Source of the DNA: Pseudomonadota bacterium
GTDB taxonomy: Bacteria > Pseudomonadota > Alphaproteobacteria > Rhizobiales > Methylopilaceae
Assembly: GCA_023430145.1 (NCBI GenBank)
Contig: JAEZCD010000371.1
Coordinates: forward strand, 1-9,124
Direction of reading: 5' to 3'
DNA length: 9,124 nt
Below the pieces are notes generated by a model that worked only from the letters and a program-made list of their open reading frames with translations, was not told the DNA's origin and searched no databases. Below are positions 5,669 to 9,124 of this stretch, piece by piece (the first letter of the stretch is position 1; the number at the start of each line of letters is the position of its first letter). Both the position numbers and the translations under genes were made by a program.

Positions 5669-6493
5669 ATGAACCAGCCCGATGCCGCCGCCATCCGTCG
5701 CCTGCTCGTGCCGCCGGGATCGCCCGCGCGGCTCGCCCATCGCGAACCCGACGACACGCTCGGGCTACCCGGCAAAGAGGAGACGAAGCTGGCGCTCGAG
5801 GAGGATGCCGCGGCGATCGATCTGTTGCAGGACAGGCTGTTCGCCGAGCGCCGGCGCGCCCTCCTGGTGATCCTCCAGGGGACCGACACGAGCGGCAAGG
5901 ACGGGACCATCCGCAAGGTCTTCAGCACGACGAGCCCCCTCGGCGTCACGGTCACCCCGTTCGGCGTGCCGAGCGAGGAGGAGCGTGCGCACGACTATCT
6001 GTGGCGCGTGCACCTCGCCTGCCCCAAGCGCGGCACGATCGGCATCTTCAACCGCTCGCAATACGAGGACGTGCTGGCGGTGAAGGTGCACAAGCTGGCG
6101 CCCGAGGCCGACATCGAGCGCCGCTACCGGCAGATCAACGAGCTCGAGAAGACGCTCGTCGAGAACGGCACGACGATCCTGAAGTTCATGCTGCACATCT
6201 CCAAGAGCGAGCAGGCGAAGCGGCTGCAGGAGCGTCTCGACGAGCCGCACAAGCGCTGGAAGTTCCGGGCCGGCGATCTCGACGACAGGAAGCGCTGGGA
6301 CGCCTTCATGGAGGCCTACGAGATCGCCCTGACGCGCTGCTCGACCGAGTGGGCGCCCTGGTACGTCATCCCGGCCGACCGCGAATGGGTGCGCAACAAG
6401 ACCGTCGCCGTCATCGTCCGCGAGACGCTGGAGCGCATGGACCCGAAATACCCGGTGCCCGACTGGAAGCCGGGGGATTTCAAGATCGTCTAG
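5669..6493 (+). CDS. ppk2: Polyphosphate kinase 2 family protein (PPK2, probably class III-like)
   Basis: This 274-residue cytoplasmic enzyme should transfer phosphate between inorganic polyphosphate and nucleotides, mostly in the direction of making ADP or ATP. The Walker A loop is G71-T-D-T-S-G-K77-D-G, and the Walker B-type motif is GIFNRSQYEDVL at 125-136 with D134. The lid region runs through about 170-210 and contains KRLQERLDEP and KRWKFRAGDLDDRKRW. The C-terminal WYVIPADREWVRNKTVAVIV stretch (about 231-250) is typical of the family. The NRS-x-YEDVL form and the length point to class III-like proteins, which can phosphorylate both AMP and ADP, rather than class I with its NRSWYNR-like motif; this assignment is from pattern memory. 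Glutamine at 131 replaces the histidine common at that place. The ATG at 5669 has GGAAG eight bases upstream. It stands alone, divergent from the J-domain gene, and no intrinsic terminator is evident after it. A role in stress energy supply is inference. Confidence 0.94.
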   Translation: MNQPDAAAIRRLLVPPGSPARLAHREPDDTLGLPGKEETKLALEEDAAAIDLLQDRLFAERRRALLVILQGTDTSGKDGTIRKVFSTTSPLGVTVTPFGVPSEEERAHDYLWRVHLACPKRGTIGIFNRSQYEDVLAVKVHKLAPEADIERRYRQINELEKTLVENGTTILKFMLHISKSEQAKRLQERLDEPHKRWKFRAGDLDDRKRWDAFMEAYEIALTRCSTEWAPWYVIPADREWVRNKTVAVIVRETLERMDPKYPVPDWKPGDFKIV

Positions 6494-6631
6494 GCGAGGC
6501 TCGTGCCCCGCCGGCGGCGTGGCGTCGCGGCCGGCATCATGCGCCGGATCGGCGGCTGACCGGCACGTCGCGGTCATCGGGCGTCGCGAAGCGAACGGAC
6601 GCCGGTCCCGACGCCGCGACACTTACCGCGG

Positions 6632-6660
6632 TTGATCCTCCACCCTCGCGCGCCTAAATC
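6632..6660 (+). promoter_or_regulatory. Candidate promoter for the small protein and SCO genes
   Basis: TTGATC at 6632-6637 and TAAATC at 6655-6660 are separated by 17 bases, which is the ideal spacing for a housekeeping sigma factor. They match four and three of six consensus bases. CTAAAT is an AT-rich island in an otherwise very GC-rich stretch. A start point near 6667 would leave a very short leader, with the ribosome binding site almost at the 5' end, which is a mark against it. The gap 6494-6681 otherwise shows only short GC-rich inverted repeats, such as CGCCG/CGGCG at 6542-6554, without T-runs. Confidence 0.3.
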
Positions 6661-6668
6661 TCCGGGCG

Positions 6669-6673
6669 AGGAG
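6669..6673 (+). promoter_or_regulatory. Ribosome binding site that decides the small protein start
   Basis: AGGAG lies eight bases before the ATG at 6682, the ideal spacing. It is five bases before an in-frame GTG at 6679, which would be the codon directly preceding. I therefore prefer the ATG, giving 62 rather than 63 residues. It is one of the strongest Shine-Dalgarno sequences in the window, which supports this short gene being real. Confidence 0.7.
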
Positions 6674-6681
6674 TTTTCGTG

Positions 6682-6870
6682 ATGTCCGCGCCGGACCTCG
6701 AGACGAATGCGACCGCCGCCGAGAGCGCGCCGCTCGGCGGCCGCGTGGCCGTGGCCCTCGCGATCGCCGGCGCGCTGCTCGCGGTGGGCGCCGGCGTCGC
6801 GTTGTGGGCGAGCGAGGGTGCCGGAATCTTCCTCGAGAGCGCCGTGAACGCCATCCTCACCTGCTTCTGA
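6682..6870 (+). CDS. Unknown 62-residue single-helix membrane protein upstream of SCO
   Basis: I do not recognise a named family. The protein has a polar N-terminus of about 20 residues (rich in Ala, Glu and Thr), one hydrophobic helix at about 22-44, and a short amphipathic C-terminal segment (EGAGIFLESAVNAILTCF) ending in Cys61-Phe62. There is no signal-peptidase pattern, so it is probably membrane anchored. It is supported by a strong ribosome binding site and by lying 15 bases before the SCO copper chaperone gene on the same strand. A helper role in oxidase assembly or copper handling is therefore possible, but that is inference from position only. The near-terminal cysteine is the only obvious candidate metal- or thiol-active residue. 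The alternative is that it is a non-functional open frame, which the binding site and membrane pattern argue against. Confidence 0.65.
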   Translation: MSAPDLETNATAAESAPLGGRVAVALAIAGALLAVGAGVALWASEGAGIFLESAVNAILTCF

Positions 6871-6885
6871 GATCGATCCGCCCGC

Positions 6886-7488
6886 ATGCGCAACCGTGCC
6901 GCCCTCGCCGCGGGGCTCGTCGTCTTCATCGCCGGCGCCGGCCTCCTGGCCTGGAGCCTCGAGCGCCTCTGGCGCGCGCCTGCCGTTACGACGACAGCGG
7001 CAACCCAGCCGTCGACGGTCGGCGGCCCCTTCACGCTCACCGACCAGGACGGCAAGCGGGTCTCCGACAAGGATTTCGCCGGAAGACCGTTCCTCGTCTT
7101 CTTCGGCTTCACGCATTGCCCGGACGTCTGCCCGACGGCGCTGTTCGAGATGAGCGAGGTGATGAACCGGCTCGGGCCCGATGCCGATCGCACGGCGGCG
7201 CTGTTCGTCAGCGTCGACCCGGAGCGCGACACGCCCGAGGTGCTGAAGACCTACCTGTCGAACTTCAACCCGGCGATCCGCGGGCTCTCCGGCACGGTCG
7301 AGGAGGTGATGGAGACGGCGCGCCGCTACCGGGCCTATGCGCGGAAAGTGCCGCGCGAGGACGGCGACTACTCGATGGACCACACCGCCGTGATCTATCT
7401 GATGGATAAGCAGGGCCGCTTCGTCGCGCCCTTCAACCTGAAGCGAAGCCCCGACGAAGCCGCCGCGGAATTGCGGAAGCAGCTCTGA
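6886..7488 (+). CDS. SCO/SenC family copper chaperone for cytochrome c oxidase assembly
   Basis: This 200-residue protein belongs to the SCO1/SenC family, thioredoxin-fold proteins that deliver copper to, or reduce, the CuA site of cytochrome c oxidase. An uncleaved N-terminal helix (about 7-25) should anchor it in the inner membrane with the domain facing the periplasm. The copper ligands are all present: C78 and C82 in CPDVC, preceded by GFTH, and H166 in the segment DYSMDHTAVIYLMD. The SVDPERDTPEVLKTYL stretch (about 108-123) is also a family signature. The length is normal. The start ATG at 6886 puts the membrane helix close to the N-terminus; the ribosome binding site is weak, consistent with coupling to the small gene 15 bases upstream. 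No oxidase subunit genes are in the window. Its last 56 bases overlap the 3' end of the convergent glycosyltransferase gene. Confidence 0.95.
   Translation: MRNRAALAAGLVVFIAGAGLLAWSLERLWRAPAVTTTAATQPSTVGGPFTLTDQDGKRVSDKDFAGRPFLVFFGFTHCPDVCPTALFEMSEVMNRLGPDADRTAALFVSVDPERDTPEVLKTYLSNFNPAIRGLSGTVEEVMETARRYRAYARKVPREDGDYSMDHTAVIYLMDKQGRFVAPFNLKRSPDEAAAELRKQL
7433..7488. other. 56-base convergent overlap of the SCO and glycosyltransferase genes
   Basis: Both genes are well supported by their family motifs, and both reach their own stop codons by reading through the other's end: the SCO stop is at 7486-7488 on the + strand and the glycosyltransferase stop at 7433-7435 on the minus strand. There is consequently no room for an intergenic bidirectional terminator, and none is visible. 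The overlap is entirely within the variable glycosyltransferase tail after WEKTEHG, so only the SCO end is under strong family constraint. Confidence 0.85.
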
Positions 7489-9124
7489 CGCCGGGTCCGA
7501 GCCGGCGCGGCTCCCTGCCGTGCTCGGTCTTCTCCCAGGCGGCGCGGCGCGCGCCGCCGAGCTGCCGGACGGCCCGCAGCGCGGCGGCGCCGAGCATCAT
7601 CCAGTAGACCGGCAGCAGCGGCGCGGAGAGCAGCAGATCGGGGCGGCGGCGGCGAACCGCCCCGCGAACGAAGAGCGCCAGCGCCCCGAGATAGCCGACC
7701 GACAGCGCCGCGCAGGTGAGGACGCCGGCGAGAAAGCCGATGATGCCGCCGCCGGCGAGGAAGGTGCCGGCGAGGAGTTGGATCGGCACGATGACGAGCA
7801 GCGCGAGATGGGCGACCGCGGCCAGCGGCACGCCGATCGACAGGAGCTGCACGACGAGCGCCCGCCGCCAGCCGAGCTCGGCGGCGAGCCGTTTCGGCGA
7901 GCGCGCATGCACCGCCCAGGTCACCATGAAGCCCTTCATCCAGCGCGTGCGCTGGCGGATCCAGGGCAGGATGTCCGCCGGCGCCTCCTCGAAGGTGGTC
8001 GAGGCGAGCGTGCCGCAGCGGTAGCCGAGGCGGGCGAAACGGAAGCCGAGATCGGCATCCTCGGTGACGTTCTCCGGATCCCAGGCGCCGGCGCGGCGCA
8101 GCGCCTCGACGCGAAAATGGTTCGAGGAGCCGCCGAGCGGCAGCGGCAGGTCGAGTCTTTCGAGCGCCGGCAGCAGCGCGTCGAAGTTGGCGGCGTATTC
8201 GAGCGCGAACAGGCGCGCGATCCAGCGCGGCTCGGCATTGTCGATGGCGAGCGCGGCCTGCAGGCAGGCGGTCTCGGGCGAGCGGCGAAACGCGGCGGCG
8301 GCGCGGCGGAGCTGATCCGGCTCCGGCCGGTCCTCCGCGTCGTAGACGACAAGCAGCCCGTCGCGGGCGCCGAGGAGGCCGACATTCAGCGCCTTCGGCT
8401 TCGTGCGCGGCCAGGCCGGCGGCACCAGCACGATCTGGAACGGCGGCCCGAGCTCCAGCATGCCGGCCGCCATGCGGGTCGCGAGGTCGTCCTCCTCGAG
8501 CAGCAGCCTGATGTCGAGCTTGGCCGCCGGATAGTCGAGCCGGCCGAGCGCATGAACGAGATCGCGCACGACCCGCGCCTCGCGGTAGAGCGGGACGAGG
8601 ATCGTGTAGTCCGGCAACTCCTCGTCCGGCACCGGCGGCGCGCGCGGTGAGGCGAGCCGCGGCACCATCGCGGCCCCCAGCCGCAGCGCGCCCATGCCGA
8701 GAAAGATCGCCGCGAGCGTCAGCTCGAGGGCGCGCGCCGTCACCTCCGGCAGCGTCAGGACGGCCGCGACGAAGCCGATGATGGCGAGCGCGAGCGGGCC
8801 GATGGCGAGGTGCAGCCGCCCCGACGCGAAGGCGGGATCGACCGTCGCCGGCCCGCGGCAGGCGAAGGCGAGGATGGCGCTCCGGCACCTGTCGCGCACG
8901 AAGGCGGCGAACACGCCGGCCGGCACCAGCGTCACCCTGCGGGCGAATTCCGGCATCCGCTCGAGGAAGCCGTCGAGCGTGCCGATCGCGGTGCCGCGTA
9001 CGGCGATGACGATGCGGCCGTCACCGTCGGCCGCGGCCGCGTGGACGACGCCGGCCGCCAGCGTTGCATCCGGATCGGCGATCGCGAGCTCGCCGCCGGC
9101 CTCGAGCCCGGCCCGCGTCAGCGC
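7433..9124 (-). CDS. Membrane glycosyltransferase family 2, 5' end beyond the window
   Basis: The frame is open from the window edge to a stop at 7433, giving 563 visible residues, and the true start lies past 9124. A start at the ATG at 8956 is possible, but reading through the edge reveals continuous coding-like sequence, so I treat the gene as partial. About 100 N-terminal residues form a soluble domain I cannot name. Two hydrophobic helices (about 8830-8690) follow, then a GT-A domain: YTILVPLYRE, the DAED metal site near 8333-8344, TED near 8060-8068 and QRTRW near 7940-7954. These are the marks of processive family 2 enzymes such as cellulose and glucan synthases. Three or four C-terminal helices (about 7880-7550) and a WEKTEHG segment at about 7520-7540 close the family match. 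It should use a nucleotide sugar at the inner membrane to make or extend a polysaccharide. The sugar is unknown. The last 27 or so residues are a variable tail overlapping the SCO gene. Confidence 0.92.
   Translation of the reverse strand, partial: ALTRAGLEAGGELAIADPDATLAAGVVHAAAADGDGRIVIAVRGTAIGTLDGFLERMPEFARRVTLVPAGVFAAFVRDRCRSAILAFACRGPATVDPAFASGRLHLAIGPLALAIIGFVAAVLTLPEVTARALELTLAAIFLGMGALRLGAAMVPRLASPRAPPVPDEELPDYTILVPLYREARVVRDLVHALGRLDYPAAKLDIRLLLEEDDLATRMAAGMLELGPPFQIVLVPPAWPRTKPKALNVGLLGARDGLLVVYDAEDRPEPDQLRRAAAAFRRSPETACLQAALAIDNAEPRWIARLFALEYAANFDALLPALERLDLPLPLGGSSNHFRVEALRRAGAWDPENVTEDADLGFRFARLGYRCGTLASTTFEEAPADILPWIRQRTRWMKGFMVTWAVHARSPKRLAAELGWRRALVVQLLSIGVPLAAVAHLALLVIVPIQLLAGTFLAGGGIIGFLAGVLTCAALSVGYLGALALFVRGAVRRRRPDLLLSAPLLPVYWMMLGAAALRAVRQLGGARRAAWEKTEHGREPRRLGPGVRAASAIPRRLRRGFASG

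Noticed and set aside
6583..6620. Inverted repeat GTCGCG ... CGCGAC as a terminator of PPK2
   Set aside because: The arms are six bases with a 26-base loop and no T-run, so it is more likely a by-product of GC richness.
5425..6657. A 410-residue open frame on the + strand overlapping PPK2
   Set aside because: The PPK2 frame has intact Walker motifs and a good ribosome binding site. The alternative is arginine-rich shadow sequence.
7520..8650. A 376-residue open frame on the + strand inside the glycosyltransferase gene
   Set aside because: The minus strand carries all the family 2 glycosyltransferase motifs. This frame is rich in Arg, Ala and Glu without recognisable domains.
1..9124. Mobile element, CRISPR array, tRNA or defence system
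   Set aside because: No transposase, integrase, repeat-spacer pattern, cloverleaf or defence-type gene set was recognised. Base composition appears uniform throughout.

Overview
The window is GC-rich (roughly 70% by eye) and densely packed. It looks like the chromosome of an alphaproteobacterium, probably of the order Hyphomicrobiales (Rhizobiales). The grounds are base composition, chains of overlapping start and stop codons, a DUF6460-type small membrane protein typical of that group, and the family mix. This placement is inference. I see no rRNA, tRNA, CRISPR array, insertion sequence, integrase, attachment site or origin. Almost every base lies in a gene, and the gaps are all under 250 bases.

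Region A (71-3078, + strand) is a tightly coupled genome-maintenance block. It holds a NYN/LabA-type nuclease-domain protein, a family 5 (UDGb-type) iron-sulfur uracil-DNA glycosylase, an O6-alkylguanine-DNA methyltransferase (Ogt-type) and a YcaQ-family winged-helix DNA glycosylase of the kind that unhooks interstrand crosslinks. All three junctions are stop/start overlaps of 8, 4 and 4 bases, so the four proteins are very likely made from one message. Together they would cover base deamination, O6-alkylation and bulky N-alkyl or crosslink damage. The role of the NYN protein at the head is open, and this block is the most interesting part of the window.

Region B (3135-4799, + strand) follows after 56 bases. 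It has a small two-helix membrane protein (DUF6460-like) and, 3 bases later, a MATE efflux transporter of the DinF-like type. They could be read through from region A or have their own promoter.

Region C (4818-6493) starts with a gene on the minus strand that converges on the transporter: a protein with an uncharacterised N-terminal domain and a short C-terminal J domain (HPD motif intact). A 242-base gap separates it from a divergent gene on the + strand, a polyphosphate kinase 2 (PPK2) that makes nucleotide phosphates from polyphosphate.

Region D (6682-7488, + strand) is a two-gene unit: an unknown 62-residue single-helix membrane protein and a SCO/SenC copper chaperone for cytochrome oxidase assembly. 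A candidate promoter lies just upstream.

Region E (7433 to the window end, minus strand) is a large membrane-bound family 2 glycosyltransferase, cut by the window edge at its N-terminus. Its 3' end overlaps the 3' end of the SCO gene by 56 bases in convergent orientation.

Long open frames antisense to these genes are numerous, as expected at this GC content, and were rejected as shadows.
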